From: Chthoniobacteraceae bacterium
GTDB lineage: Bacteria > Verrucomicrobiota > Verrucomicrobiia > Chthoniobacterales > Chthoniobacteraceae
NCBI GenBank assembly: GCA_028293625.1
Contig: JAQGOL010000030.1
Coordinates: forward strand, 792,566 to 856,565
Length of the DNA stretch: 64,000 bases
Reading direction: 5' to 3'
The position numbers and the translations under genes were made by a program. Positions 9,924 through 19,957 of the stretch are shown piece by piece; the first letter of the stretch is position 1, and the number at the start of each line of letters is the position of its first letter. The notes below the pieces were generated by a model, which saw only the letters and a program-made list of their open reading frames with translations, had not been told where the DNA came from and did not search any database.

Positions 9924-12900
9924 TTACTTCACGCCACTTGGTTCGCCGTCCGTTTCTTCTGTTTCCGCCAGCAACGGGGCACGGTGAAAACGAAGACTGC
10001 GTGAGTGGGAACGCCCGGCCACCAGGGTGCGATCATTGGGCGAAAAAAGGAGACTGCTGACATTGTCGCCGAGATGCAGAATGGAAAGGAGTTCCTGCTG
10101 GGTGGCGATATTCCAAAGGCGCACCGTGCTGTCATCACTTGCACTTGCCAGTGTCTGGCCGTCCCGGGCAAAAGCGATGGCACGGACGAGCTGCTTGTGA
10201 CCGGCGCAAGTGCCGATAAGCGTACCGCTCCTTGTATCCCAAAGCGCGATGGTGTTGTCGGTGGTGGCGGTCGCGAACATGCAGCCATCGGGCGAAAACA
10301 CCGCGTCCAGAGTCGAGCGCGAGGAGACAGAAAAAGGCGCCAGCGCTGTGCCTGCGAGGAGATCCCACATCAGAATATTTTCGTTTCCCGGCGGCATGCG
10401 TTCGGGCGGGCCAGCCGGACCGCCGAGCCCATTGGATGGGAATCCGGGGAAACGACTTCCGGGCGGGAACACGGCGAGAGTGCAGCTATCCGGAGAGATG
10501 ATAATCCGGTCGGCTGCGAACGGGAGCGACGCCTCCGCGCCGGTGCGCAAATCGCGCGTGCGCAAATGCTCGCCGCGACTGCCGGTAATAAGCGTCTGGC
10601 AATCGGGCATAAACGCAATCAGACGCACGGCCCGCTCGGAAATTTTCACCGTTTTGACCTCGCCCGTCTCCACGTTCCAGATCCGGACATGGCCATCATC
10701 GAGCGCCTGCGCCAGGGTGCGCATATCGGCGCTCATTGCCACCGACGCCGCCAGCCCGGGGCGCACCGCGTCGATTGCAAACTCTTTTTGCACCGCCTTG
10801 GTTTCCGCATCGTAAAAAACCACCGTGTTCAGCGTTGTAAGCGCGGCAAGCGTACGGCCATCGCTTGAAAAGCCGAGCGGACGTAATATTTCAGAGATGA
10901 TATCCTCGGTTTTTTCACGCCGCACCGCCCATTGCTTCACGTGGCCGAGGCGATCACAACTCACCACCGTCTCGCCGTCCGGGGCAAAAGCAACCGCGCC
11001 AACCTCGGCGCGGTGTCCCTGTAAAATGGCGACTCGTTGGCGCCGTGCAAGATCCCAGAGCCGCACCGAGTGATCCATGCTGGCCGTGGCCAGCGTTTTG
11101 CCATCGGGGGAAATCGTGAGCGCGCGAATAACGCCGGTATGTTCGGGACGTTCCACATCTTCAGGCATCACCGCGATTTCGGTCCCGGTTTTCACATCCC
11201 AGATGCGAAGGAGAAAAATCCCACGCTCAGAAAGGCCGTTTTGCAGCGTCACCAGCGACTCGCCATCGCGTGAAAAAGCAAATCCCTGGGTCGAACGCGG
11301 CATCCCGCCCTCCTCCCTTGAGAAGAGTTTGCCGGAGTCGGAAAATAGCTGCGGCACATCGTCGCGCCAGAGAGCGACGCCATCGCGGGTCTCGGTCACC
11401 AACGAGCGGTTATCGGGTGCAAACGCAATCGGCGGACGCGCTCCGGGAATCAGCCGCTCTTCTTTCCATGTCACCGTCTCGCAGATGCGGACCCCTTCCC
11501 GGCAGACGATGGCGAGGCGGCTGCCATCGGGCGAAAGCGCAAGCGGCCCGGAATCGCCGGGCCACGACTGGCTCCGAGTCCAATCCGCTCGCTGCCATGC
11601 CCGGGCTCCACCCGGACCGGAGGTAAGCAGCGTCTGGCCATCGGGGAGGAACGCCATCGAGTCCGCACCCGGCGAGAGCGTGCTTATAATCGACCGAGTG
11701 GCGACATCATATATCAGCACTTTTTCCCGGGCCGCCACCGCCAGCAGATCGCCTTTTGAAGAAAAAGTCATCGCATTGGCAGGCGCGCCAAGATCGGGAA
11801 AAGTGCCCAGCTCTCCCCCCTGGCAAAGTTTCCAAAGGTAACGCCACGCCCAGCCGCGCAAGTCGCTCTCTCCGGGGGCAGGCCGATGTTTTTCCAGAAG
11901 TTGCACGGCGCGGCCCAGGTTTCCGTTCGCTAGCGATTGCTGGGAAAGCCCGATGTCGGCGATGTATTCATTGAGCCGGGCACGTTCTTTTTCCAACTCG
12001 GCGCGCTGCCGTTGCTCCGCCTCTTTGGTCTGCGCCGCGATCGCCTGCTGCTCGGCTCCCTGGGCACGCAGCGTCTCGCGAATACTAATAAACGAACCGG
12101 TTAAAATCGTTACAACGATAAGCGATGCGCCAATCAAAACCCGGCGATTGCGCACGGTAAATTTACGCGCCCGATACCACTGGGACTGCGCCCTCGCGGT
12201 GATTGGTTCATTTAATAAATAATGCTGAAGATCCGCCGCTAATGCGCCCGCGGTGGCATAACGGCCGCGGCGATCCTTCTCGATCGCTTTCATGCAAATA
12301 GCGTCGAGTTCTCCGGCAACAGTGCGAATCAAAAACCGTGGCTCCGTTCCACGGCGGTGCGCAACCGTGGAAAGTGCCCCGTTGGCCAGGGTCCGGAGCA
12401 CATTGGAGGGAAGCGGCGGTTCCTGTTCACGAATCGCGCGCCGGATTTCCTCATGCGAACCGCGCGCGATCTCATCGGGATCGTGCGGGGTGCGTCCGGT
12501 GAGCAACTCGTAAAGCACAACGCCGAGCGCGTAGATATCGGTGCGTGTATCGAGGTCAAAACTCCCTTCGGCCTGCTCGGGCGACATGTAAAGCGGAGTG
12601 CCAATCATCTTCTCCCCCTGAGTAACGATCATTGTGTGTTCACTGGCCAGGCCTTGCGTGGCCTTGGCCAATCCCAAATCAATCACCTTCGGCGTCGGCC
12701 GCCCTTCGGTCAGTTGTGCCACCAGAATGTTCGATGGCTTAAGATCGCGATGGATGATTCCCTTTTGATGCGCGTGTTGCACCGCGTAACAAACCCGCAT
12801 CAGAAGCTCAAGCCGTTGCCGGATCGGGAACCGCGCTTCATCACAGTAATCCGTGATCGGCTTGCCCCGCACCAGTTCCATGACAAAAAAGAGACGCCCC

Positions 12901-13412
12901 GTATCTGTGGCCCCTGCGTCAAATACCTTCGCAATTCCAGGGTGATCGAGCATCGCCAGCGCCTGGCGTTCCTGTTCGAAACGGCCAACAATCTGCCGGC
13001 TATCCATTCCCACCTTGAGAATTTTGATCGCCACCTGGCGGCTCACCGGCTTCTGCTGCTCGGCCATCCAGACCATTCCGAACGCCCCTTCCCCAAGCTG
13101 CTCGATCAACTTGTAAACGCCGATCTGATCCCCGGCTTCCTCCGGCTTCAGCGCCGCAAGAAGCGCCTCGGTTTCCGGGCTTAGAGGCACATCAGCAGGA
13201 GCCGACTCCAACGCCGCTGTAACAATGCGGTCCGCCTCGTCCTCCGGCGATGTCTGGCTTTGCAACTCATTCTCCACCCATAGCTGCAAAGCCTCATCGC
13301 CGGCGCATGCCTCGGAGACAAAAGAGGCGCGCTCAATTGGATCGTTCATTTCCAGCGCCTGCAAAAACAGATCCAATCTTCGTGAATCGTCAGGGGGTGA
13401 TAAGTCGCTCAT
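9924..13412 (-). CDS. Serine/threonine protein kinase with C-terminal WD40 repeats
   Basis: This is a large transmembrane Ser/Thr kinase of 1162 residues from the ATG at 13412 (M-S-D-L-S-P-P); an in-frame start at 13484 would add 24 unlikely residues. The kinase domain spans about 95-370, with glycine loop GEGAFG, catalytic Lys130 in VAIKIL, HRDLKPSN with Asp223, and D-L-G-L (Asp245) in place of DFG. The activation segment GTPLYMSPEQ follows. A single membrane helix lies near 426-447, then a charged coiled coil (~460-500). From about 530 to 1150 there are some twelve WD40-type repeats with motifs such as RLWDLARRQ and ALWDTRSG. This architecture is typical of Planctomycetota and Verrucomicrobiota; substrates are unknown. 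Confidence 0.93.
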   Translation of the reverse strand: MSDLSPPDDSRRLDLFLQALEMNDPIERASFVSEACAGDEALQLWVENELQSQTSPEDEADRIVTAALESAPADVPLSPETEALLAALKPEEAGDQIGVYKLIEQLGEGAFGMVWMAEQQKPVSRQVAIKILKVGMDSRQIVGRFEQERQALAMLDHPGIAKVFDAGATDTGRLFFVMELVRGKPITDYCDEARFPIRQRLELLMRVCYAVQHAHQKGIIHRDLKPSNILVAQLTEGRPTPKVIDLGLAKATQGLASEHTMIVTQGEKMIGTPLYMSPEQAEGSFDLDTRTDIYALGVVLYELLTGRTPHDPDEIARGSHEEIRRAIREQEPPLPSNVLRTLANGALSTVAHRRGTEPRFLIRTVAGELDAICMKAIEKDRRGRYATAGALAADLQHYLLNEPITARAQSQWYRARKFTVRNRRVLIGASLIVVTILTGSFISIRETLRAQGAEQQAIAAQTKEAEQRQRAELEKERARLNEYIADIGLSQQSLANGNLGRAVQLLEKHRPAPGESDLRGWAWRYLWKLCQGGELGTFPDLGAPANAMTFSSKGDLLAVAAREKVLIYDVATRSIISTLSPGADSMAFLPDGQTLLTSGPGGARAWQRADWTRSQSWPGDSGPLALSPDGSRLAIVCREGVRICETVTWKEERLIPGARPPIAFAPDNRSLVTETRDGVALWRDDVPQLFSDSGKLFSREEGGMPRSTQGFAFSRDGESLVTLQNGLSERGIFLLRIWDVKTGTEIAVMPEDVERPEHTGVIRALTISPDGKTLATASMDHSVRLWDLARRQRVAILQGHRAEVGAVAFAPDGETVVSCDRLGHVKQWAVRREKTEDIISEILRPLGFSSDGRTLAALTTLNTVVFYDAETKAVQKEFAIDAVRPGLAASVAMSADMRTLAQALDDGHVRIWNVETGEVKTVKISERAVRLIAFMPDCQTLITGSRGEHLRTRDLRTGAEASLPFAADRIIISPDSCTLAVFPPGSRFPGFPSNGLGGPAGPPERMPPGNENILMWDLLAGTALAPFSVSSRSTLDAVFSPDGCMFATATTDNTIALWDTRSGTLIGTCAGHKQLVRAIAFARDGQTLASASDDSTVRLWNIATQQELLSILHLGDNVSSLLFSPNDRTLVAGRSHSRSLRFHRAPLLAETEETDGEPSGVK

Positions 13413-13833
13413 TTTGCTCGGCCGAAAAGGCACCGGGATAGATCCCGGTTTCCTTGCGAAAAACAGGTTCCCGCAGGTTGGCACATTCCTGGAAAAAAGA
13501 ACGTGAAGAGCCGGCTTTGATCAGTCGAGCAAAACCCGAGTCCGCTTTTGCTTCAAAGGGGGGGAACCCCCTTCCTCTTTTTAATCGTAATCGCAATCTC
13601 CAGCTCTTGTTAATCAAAAGCCAACGATCATTTTAATATACGAATAGATTAAGATTAAGAGTTTGGAAGCCTCATGCAACTCTCCACCAATGCGTAACGC
13701 ATCTGCGAGCTGAGCTTTCACGCCTCAAGGAACGCAATCCGTTCTAACAAAACAGCGGACACCGGAGTTGCACGATACAGGCCGGCCATTGTCTCGATGG
13801 CCTCGCTTTCCTGAACAATCCACACTCCTCCCG
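13413..13833. other. Intergenic region with hairpins upstream of the kinase and DUF1080 genes
   Basis: This 421-bp divergent gap has no convincing gene. It holds a strong G/C hairpin (AAGGGGG with CCCCCTT, about 13556-13573) followed on the plus strand by C-C-T-C-T-T-T-T-T, and then the AT-rich element described separately. Promoters for both flanking genes should lie here, but no clear -10/-35 pair was found. Confidence 0.5.
13575..13661. repeat. Hairpin-forming TTAATC/GATTAA element, copy 1
   Basis: The left arm contains TTAATCGTAATCGCAATCT (13581-13599). The right arm AGATTAAGATTAAGAG (13646-13661) is its imperfect inverse. The same two motifs occur as a better inverted repeat at 44387-44459, suggesting a dispersed element. 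Confidence 0.45.
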
Positions 13834-14541
13834 ATGAAACGCTTTTTTTCCCTCCCCCTTCTTTCCCTTGTTGCCATCTCTTACTCCGCCTCGGCTGAAA
13901 CCGCTCTCTTTGATGGAAAGGATCTTGCCGGGTGGCAGCAACCGGCTGGGACATGGGCGGCCGTTTCAAAAGTCAGTCTCGATCCCGCCTCCTCGAAAAG
14001 TTTTCTTTCCACACCCGGCGAAGGAATCCTGCTCAACAGCGCCGCCGGTCATACAGTCGATGCGCTTACTAAAATGGAGCATCGCGATTGCCAGCTCCAT
14101 GTTGAGTTCTGCGTGCCCAAAGACTCCAACTCCGGTGTCTATCTCATGGGCCGTTATGAAGTGCAGGTTTTCGATAGTTTCGGCAAAAAGGATGTTAACT
14201 TCACCGATTGCGGCGGGCTTTATGAGCGGGTTGTTGACGGCAAGGGAGTGGAAGGCCGGGCGCCCAACCTCAATGCAAGCAAACCCGCCGGTGAATGGCA
14301 AAGCTTTGACATTACCTTTCGCGCCCCGCGTTTTGATGCGGCGGGCAGCAAAACCGAAAATGCGCGGTTTATTAAGGTTCTCCACAACGACCAGCTTATT
14401 CACGAAAATGTGGAGGTGAAAGGACCTACGCGGTCCGCTCATTTCAACGATGAAAAACCGGCCGGCCCGCTTCTCCTTCAGGGCGACCACGGCCCCATTG
14501 CCTATCGCAACCTGCGCATCTCGGAAACCGAACTAAAATAA
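13834..14541 (+). CDS. Exported DUF1080 (3-keto-disaccharide hydrolase-like) protein
   Basis: This 235-residue secreted protein belongs to the concanavalin-like DUF1080 family. The start is set at the ATG at 13834, which gives a typical signal peptide ending Y-S-A-S-A. The mature N terminus carries the family signature ALFDGKDLAGWQ. Further family features are the G-V-Y-L-M-G-R-Y-E-V-Q block near residues 105-115 and the terminal L-Q-G-D-H-G-P-I-A-Y-R-N. Characterised members act on 3-keto glycosides or bind sugars; which applies here is not known. It is monocistronic. Confidence 0.88.
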   Translation: MKRFFSLPLLSLVAISYSASAETALFDGKDLAGWQQPAGTWAAVSKVSLDPASSKSFLSTPGEGILLNSAAGHTVDALTKMEHRDCQLHVEFCVPKDSNSGVYLMGRYEVQVFDSFGKKDVNFTDCGGLYERVVDGKGVEGRAPNLNASKPAGEWQSFDITFRAPRFDAAGSKTENARFIKVLHNDQLIHENVEVKGPTRSAHFNDEKPAGPLLLQGDHGPIAYRNLRISETELK

Positions 14542-14631
14542 ATCACTCTCGGCATCGGTTGCAGGCTAGGCGGCGCTTCTGGATTGGCGCAGGGACGGTT
14601 CCCGATACGATCGTCGCAAGCCTTCTTCTTC

Positions 14632-15105
14632 ATGCCTGACGAATATCAATCCACAAGTCGCTCAACACTCTCCGCGCTCGAACGCTATCACATCCTGCGG
14701 GATCAACTTCAGCACGAGGACAATCTAACTACCCAGCGACTCTCCTGGCTTATGGCCTCACAAGCCTTCCTTTTCAGCGGATACGGCATCGTGTTGAACG
14801 GGCCGGAACTGGCGCTCACGCCCTTTATTGTGACTCAGCGCAGCTGGCTGCTGACCGCAATTCCCGCTCTTGCTGTCTCGTCCACGGCTCTGATTTATAT
14901 CAGCATTATCGCGGGCGTCGTCGCGCTCTTTAACCTCCACGGGCTTACCCGCCACATTTGCACCCTGGAGATGAATACCGCCGCTTTCCCCCCAATCCAG
15001 GGCAGCAACAAAACCCGTATCGCAGGGCTCGCCTCGCCGCTTTTGGTGCCACCGATTTTCCTTGGTGTATGGCTCCTGCTGATGATCCGCGGCCTGGCTC
15101 GCTAA
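14632..15105 (+). CDS. Small integral membrane protein, unknown function
   Basis: This protein has 157 residues if started at the ATG at 14632; an upstream start at 14584 would add 16 residues with no obvious role. An N-terminal amphipathic, charged helix (residues 10-40) precedes two closely spaced membrane helices (about 42-60 and 75-105) and a third near the C terminus (about 132-152). I do not recognise the family. The layout of a cytosolic helix plus two or three membrane spans recalls SLATT-like proteins, but there is no neighbour that would support such a role. It is convergent with the glutaredoxin-domain gene, 14 bp away. Confidence 0.6.
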   Translation: MPDEYQSTSRSTLSALERYHILRDQLQHEDNLTTQRLSWLMASQAFLFSGYGIVLNGPELALTPFIVTQRSWLLTAIPALAVSSTALIYISIIAGVVALFNLHGLTRHICTLEMNTAAFPPIQGSNKTRIAGLASPLLVPPIFLGVWLLLMIRGLAR

Positions 15106-15119
15106 GTTCAACTCCCGCT

Positions 15120-15947
15120 TTAGAGAATCGCTTCAAGGGCTTGCGGACTGAACCCTTCAAGCCGCTTTTCGCCCACGATAATCAGCGGAACGCCGCGGCC
15201 GCCAAGCCGTTGAAACTCAGCCATCGCAGAACGGGATTGCTCAACGTCGAACTCCTCATAACGGATTCCTTTTTGTGCAAAGTATTGCTTGGCCGCCTTG
15301 CACGCGCCACAGCTCGCCGTCGTATACATCACAATCTGTTTGCCTCCACCCGGGCTGACGACCTGAATTTTGGAGCGCTTGGCCAGAAGCAGATTTAAAT
15401 CTTCATTTGCCGTCGCGATCTCGATCTGAAGATTTTTGGTGCGGAGATTCTGGGATTGGTAGGTGGCGGCCATTTCGTTAAAGCGTGTAATCGCCTCCGC
15501 GTCCCCGGATTTAAGGGTTTTGCGCCGCGCTTCAAGCTCTTTGAAATCGCGGGCAAGATTGGCGCCTGTGGCTGACAACTCGGGAACCAATTGTTCCAGC
15601 AAATCACGCTTTTGCTGGATCGCCGCAGTCAGATCTTCCGCTTTCTCGCCTTTGCCCGCCAACGATTTGAGCGAGGGATACTCCTTTGCGATCGTCTTGA
15701 TGAAGTCGGGCGAGCAGAAGGCTGCGCCGATGATCATAAAACTGCCCACCGTGCTGAGTAAAAAACCGCGCTTGGCCTCGGCCCAATGAGCGATCACAAA
15801 AATCAGACTGACAAAAGGGACGAAGAGCGATCCCAGGCCCCACAGAATACCTTGGCGAAATGCTGCCACCATGAACATCACGGTGCCAATCACAGCCAAC
15901 AGTCCACCCAAAATCATCCCTGGGATTACCAGCAAATTGAGATCCAT
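15120..15947 (-). CDS. Membrane-anchored protein with coiled coil and C-terminal glutaredoxin domain
   Basis: This 275-residue protein has three hydrophobic helices (about 5-29, 35-55, 62-79), a long helical or coiled-coil stretch (85-190), and a glutaredoxin-like domain (203-275). The redox motif is C-G-A-C at 213-216, followed by the family's cis-Pro region R-G-V-P-L. It would place a dithiol glutaredoxin at the inner face of the membrane. It lies 80 bp downstream of the KefB/C-type antiporter on the same strand, and Kef transporters are gated by glutathione adducts, so a functional link is plausible. I do not know a characterised protein with this exact arrangement. Confidence 0.8.
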   Translation of the reverse strand: MDLNLLVIPGMILGGLLAVIGTVMFMVAAFRQGILWGLGSLFVPFVSLIFVIAHWAEAKRGFLLSTVGSFMIIGAAFCSPDFIKTIAKEYPSLKSLAGKGEKAEDLTAAIQQKRDLLEQLVPELSATGANLARDFKELEARRKTLKSGDAEAITRFNEMAATYQSQNLRTKNLQIEIATANEDLNLLLAKRSKIQVVSPGGGKQIVMYTTASCGACKAAKQYFAQKGIRYEEFDVEQSRSAMAEFQRLGGRGVPLIIVGEKRLEGFSPQALEAIL

Positions 15948-16027
15948 TTTTAAAGTCCTAGCAGCTTCATGCAGGAACCCAAATGCATTTTCCGCCCAGC
16001 TCGAACGGCTCGATTCTGGCCCGGGGT

Positions 16028-17860
16028 TTACTTTTCCGTTTCCACGGCATGGCGGGATCCGGGCATCTCCAAATCCGACTGCATGACGCTGGCAAGATTC
16101 TCCATGTGCTGTCGTGCCCGCGATGCATAGGCCACCGTGTCGCCTTGAAAATGAGCCATGTCGCGCATCGACGCTTCATCGTGCTGATGAAAAATTTCAG
16201 CGGCTCGCCGGGCGCGCGGTTCTTCCATTCCAAGGGCAAGCAACGCATCAACGCTGAGGTAGAGAGCGCTGCCAAGGGTTTCCCGATAGACCTGGCTTAC
16301 ATTGAGTCGAAGCAGTTCGTATGCGTGCTGCCGGCTCGTTGCACGGGCCAGGATCTTTAATCGCGGAAAGTGAAGCTGCACCATTTTGATGATCGCAAGC
16401 GATTTTACTTCATCATCAATAGCCAGGATAAAGAGCTTGGCGCGCTCCGCTCCGGCGGCATGAAGCAAGTCGAGCCGCGACGCATCGCCATAGAACGATT
16501 TTAAACCAAACTGGCGCAACATCTCAACCTGGTCCGCATCGTGATCGAGCACAGTGGTGGGAAAACCATTGGCCCGTAATACACGGCCAATGATATGCCC
16601 AAAACGGCCGACTCCGGCCAGGATCACCGGATTGTCGTGCTCATCAATTTCATCCGCTTCGCGCCGCGGCTTTACTTTTTCCAACCGGGGTTGCACCAGT
16701 TTTTCATTAATAACCAGCAACAGGGGCGCCGCGGCCATGCTCAACGCCACCGCTGAGATCAGCAGGTTGGAGGTTTCCGCGGCTAATACTGCTTGCTGGG
16801 TAGCAAACGAGAAGAGGACGAAGGCGAACTCGCCGCCTTGGGCCAATGCAAAGGCGAAAAGGAAATTGTCATTGGCTTTGAACTTCCGGCCCAGGACAAA
16901 AAGCACGGCAAACTTGCAAAGCAACAAGCCGGCGACCAGCAGCGCGATGACTCCGGGTTGTCGCGCCATTAGCGAGAAGTCGATGGTCGCGCCGACTGAA
17001 ATAAAGAAGAGTCCCAGGAGCAATCCTTTAAATGGCTCAATGTCGGCCTCAAGCTGCACCCGGTATTCGCTTTCGGCCAGCACGACTCCGGCTATAAAAG
17101 TGCCGAGCGCCGGGGAAAGCCCAAGCTGTTGCATGACAAGCGCAATACCTATCACGATCAGCAGCGCGGTCGCCGTAAAGAGCTCGCGCAGCCTTGTATC
17201 GGCTATATAGCGAAAAAATGGCCGCAATAAAAAGCGGCCGGCAAAGACAATCGCGGCGACGGCGGCGATCACCAGCAATGCCTGCTGCCATCCCGGCAAA
17301 TTGGCAATCAAACCGTCGCCATGCGCGGCAGCTCCTCCTCCGTTTGGTTGGCCGGCCAAAAGCGGCATCAGCGCCAGGATCGGGATGACAGCGATATCCT
17401 GGAAGAGCAGGACAGCAAAACACGCTTCGCCGCCGGGCGTCTTAAGCAGCCCTTTTTCACCAAGCGATTGCAGCACGATCGCAGTCGACGACATCGCAAG
17501 GATGAGGCCCACCGCAAGCGCCGGTTTCCACGGCAAGCCAATGCAAAGCGCCCCGAGGCCAAGCACGGCTGCCGTTCCGGTCACTTGCAGGCCGCCCAGG
17601 CCGAGGATGGGACCGCGCATCCGCCATAGCATGGCCGGGCGTAATTCGAGTCCGATTAAAAAAAGCATCATCACAACGCCGAATTCGGCAAAGTGCATCA
17701 CGTCGCCGCCACCTCCCACCAACCCAAGCAGATAAGGCCCGATTATCACTCCCGCGAGCAGGTATCCGAGTACAGAGCCGAGCCCAAAGCGTTTGGCAAG
17801 GGGGACCGCCGAGATCGCGGCGGCCAGATAAATAAAGCTTTGAAAAAGCGCGCCGTTCAT
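16028..17860 (-). CDS. KefB/KefC-type cation:proton antiporter with RCK/TrkA-N domain
   Basis: This is a CPA2-family potassium (or sodium)/proton antiporter of 610 residues. About twelve membrane helices occupy residues 5-385. They include the Kef signatures FGVVMMLFLIGLEL and MSSTAIVLQ, and the F-Q-D-I-A-V-I-P segment with the likely ion-binding Gln-Asp pair. The cytosolic regulatory domain begins near 405 with the nucleotide-binding GVGRFGHIIGR and continues with F-Y-G-D-A-S-R, which closely matches the Kef regulatory core. The last ~90 residues are helical. No KefF/KefG-type quinone reductase is adjacent; instead a membrane glutaredoxin gene follows. Confidence 0.92.
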   Translation of the reverse strand: MNGALFQSFIYLAAAISAVPLAKRFGLGSVLGYLLAGVIIGPYLLGLVGGGGDVMHFAEFGVVMMLFLIGLELRPAMLWRMRGPILGLGGLQVTGTAAVLGLGALCIGLPWKPALAVGLILAMSSTAIVLQSLGEKGLLKTPGGEACFAVLLFQDIAVIPILALMPLLAGQPNGGGAAAHGDGLIANLPGWQQALLVIAAVAAIVFAGRFLLRPFFRYIADTRLRELFTATALLIVIGIALVMQQLGLSPALGTFIAGVVLAESEYRVQLEADIEPFKGLLLGLFFISVGATIDFSLMARQPGVIALLVAGLLLCKFAVLFVLGRKFKANDNFLFAFALAQGGEFAFVLFSFATQQAVLAAETSNLLISAVALSMAAAPLLLVINEKLVQPRLEKVKPRREADEIDEHDNPVILAGVGRFGHIIGRVLRANGFPTTVLDHDADQVEMLRQFGLKSFYGDASRLDLLHAAGAERAKLFILAIDDEVKSLAIIKMVQLHFPRLKILARATSRQHAYELLRLNVSQVYRETLGSALYLSVDALLALGMEEPRARRAAEIFHQHDEASMRDMAHFQGDTVAYASRARQHMENLASVMQSDLEMPGSRHAVETEK

Positions 17861-18019
17861 GGCGCCTGCATCTGCCCGGCCCGGCGCGGCCAGTCAAGAG
17901 GCAAAGCCGGAGCGCTCAATATCGAGCCGCCATGAATTTGTGCCAATGCTGTATGAAATGAAACATTGCTCTATTCAGTTTGGCTTTAGTGGAAAATAAG
18001 AAAAGGAGGCCCTTACAAG

Positions 18020-19756
18020 CTAATTGCGGCAGGTCCACGCCTTGCTGCCATCAAATGGCAGCAGATAAAAGCCGTCTCCGGTGACATCATTGTCTGCCAG
18101 CCATTCAGGAACGCTGCTGAGCTTTATAAGCGCGGAGTGGGTTTCCAAATCTCCTTTCATCTCCCAGGTAAGCCCTGGAACGACCACCGAAGCATGTTTG
18201 GCTTCCAATACGCCTTCCTTCATCCGGGCCCGCGCAAAACGGATCATCTCGGCTTGTTCAAGCAGGATGAGCATGGAGTTCAGGCGTTTGATACTCCTGA
18301 TTATATTCGGTGCGAAGGAGTTGTCCGGATACTGATCGAGAAGTTCGGAAATGGCTTTTGCACCCAGATCCCCTCGTGCGTAATTCTTCTCCGTCTCAAG
18401 GATGTGCACCATTTCTGCTTCCATCAAGGATGCCTCGCCGATTTGCCGGTATAGGGTGCCGTTGAGCCGCTGAAATGTCCTGATGAGAATGTGGCTGACC
18501 GCTGCTTTTCGGTCTTCATTGGGGCTCCCATTTCCGTAGAAGATCTCTGGGTTTCCTTTTAGGTTTCCGATTTGCCAGGCTTCGCATTGGATCGCTCTTT
18601 TTAGTCCGTTTCGGAAAGCCTCGGCCTTGCCTGCCAGAAGATCCCACGCCTTCGGATCTTCGGGCAGACGCGCAGTGATCTTTGCAAAGAGCGCTTCGAT
18701 GGCGCAATTGATCATCACGGAAACCAGCAGCGGTTGTTCCCTGGTATTCTTGTTGGCCAATAGAATGGAGCTGCTGGCCAGCATCGCGCTTTCCATGTCG
18801 TTTTCGTGCAGACGCTGAAGGCTGTCACCGACCACCAGTTGGGAAAGCTTGCGCAAGGCCAGAAAGTTGGGAACGCGCATCTCAGATCCTTCGGCTTCGT
18901 TGATACTCCAAACAGGGGCGGGATTTTCAAGAATGCTTCGATAAAGCTGATTCAACTCGTTCCTGCAGACGGTGGAATCAACCAATGCCACTTGCGGCGC
19001 GGGCACTTCGTCCGCGGGCGGCATGGCCATCGATAGATAGGCTATCTCTCCCGCAGCGTTGGCCTGCCCGCTATTGAGATTAAGTTCGCCCTCTTTGCGC
19101 TTATACAGGCTGCCGATTCCCAGCGGACTTACCTTGGCCATGAGAAGCTTGAATGCCTCGTTCTCCTCTGTCCGATAAAGGCGCGCTTTGTAATCGGTCA
19201 TGGAATGGCCAATCTCAACCCAGCGTGCCTCGGCCTTTTTAATGAGCTCTCTGGCCATGTAGCGAGTTATCCCGATCCAGCAGAGGCTGACGATCGTTAG
19301 AAAGAAGGCCGCGCCGGTGAGATTGAGTATTTCAGAAAACACCCGGCGCCGATTGGAGTATCGCAATTGAAAAGCGCCCCAAAGAAGCGTTGCGATGGGG
19401 ACTGCCGATCCAAGTATTAAAAGCAATACGGAGGGTGCCGCTGCAATCAGATACCAATGGACACAGAATTGCGCGAGGATGTAGGCGGCCAGTGGCAAAA
19501 TCGGAATCCAGAATAAGATCTCCAACCAACGGGGCCGCTCCTTTTGCAGTGCCAGTCGGCTTGTAAAAACGGCCAGCGAGACGGTAAATCCCACAATCAA
19601 CCACCCCGTCAGGCTGCTTTGAATCTGTGCGTGGGAATTGAAAGAGGACTTTTCAAAGAGCTCTTCCTGTAGTGAATAAACGATGCCAAAGAGCAGCGCC
19701 CACGTGGAAATCATCGCCGTGGTTGCGCTTTGAAATGGAGAGAAACGGCTGGGCAT
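18020..19756 (-). CDS. Large membrane protein of unknown function
   Basis: This is an unrecognised 578-residue protein. The first ~175 residues contain about five hydrophobic helices (near 15-30, 48-66, 78-98, 105-130 and 150-172). A large soluble region (180-578) rich in Ala, Leu and Glu follows, probably helical and without recognisable catalytic motifs. Similar proteins with a membrane bundle plus an extracytoplasmic helical domain are common and uncharacterised in Verrucomicrobiota. It is divergent from the PanB-like gene, with a 201-bp gap. Function cannot be assigned. Confidence 0.75.
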   Translation of the reverse strand: MPSRFSPFQSATTAMISTWALLFGIVYSLQEELFEKSSFNSHAQIQSSLTGWLIVGFTVSLAVFTSRLALQKERPRWLEILFWIPILPLAAYILAQFCVHWYLIAAAPSVLLLILGSAVPIATLLWGAFQLRYSNRRRVFSEILNLTGAAFFLTIVSLCWIGITRYMARELIKKAEARWVEIGHSMTDYKARLYRTEENEAFKLLMAKVSPLGIGSLYKRKEGELNLNSGQANAAGEIAYLSMAMPPADEVPAPQVALVDSTVCRNELNQLYRSILENPAPVWSINEAEGSEMRVPNFLALRKLSQLVVGDSLQRLHENDMESAMLASSSILLANKNTREQPLLVSVMINCAIEALFAKITARLPEDPKAWDLLAGKAEAFRNGLKRAIQCEAWQIGNLKGNPEIFYGNGSPNEDRKAAVSHILIRTFQRLNGTLYRQIGEASLMEAEMVHILETEKNYARGDLGAKAISELLDQYPDNSFAPNIIRSIKRLNSMLILLEQAEMIRFARARMKEGVLEAKHASVVVPGLTWEMKGDLETHSALIKLSSVPEWLADNDVTGDGFYLLPFDGSKAWTCRN

Positions 19757-19957
19757 ATTTCTGGAGGTCTTCAGTCGTTTGTACGACTGTCTGTTAGTAG
19801 GGTGCTGCTTAAAGCATCTCCCATGCCGGGACGTTCCTCCGAACGCCTTCCCTTAAACAAGGTCAGGCGGTCTCAATCAGGTTACACGGAGAAGTCATTA
19901 AGCGCTCAAAAAACGAAGTTCACAGATTACCACCGCTTATATAAATCTTTCTGTCCA

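Noticed and set aside
12357-13184. 275-codon open frame on the plus strand
   Set aside because: It is antisense to the kinase domain, where all kinase motifs are read on the minus strand.
13556-13573. Strong G/C hairpin as a transcription terminator
   Set aside because: No plus-strand gene precedes it, and on the minus strand it lies upstream of the kinase gene, so a terminator role does not fit.
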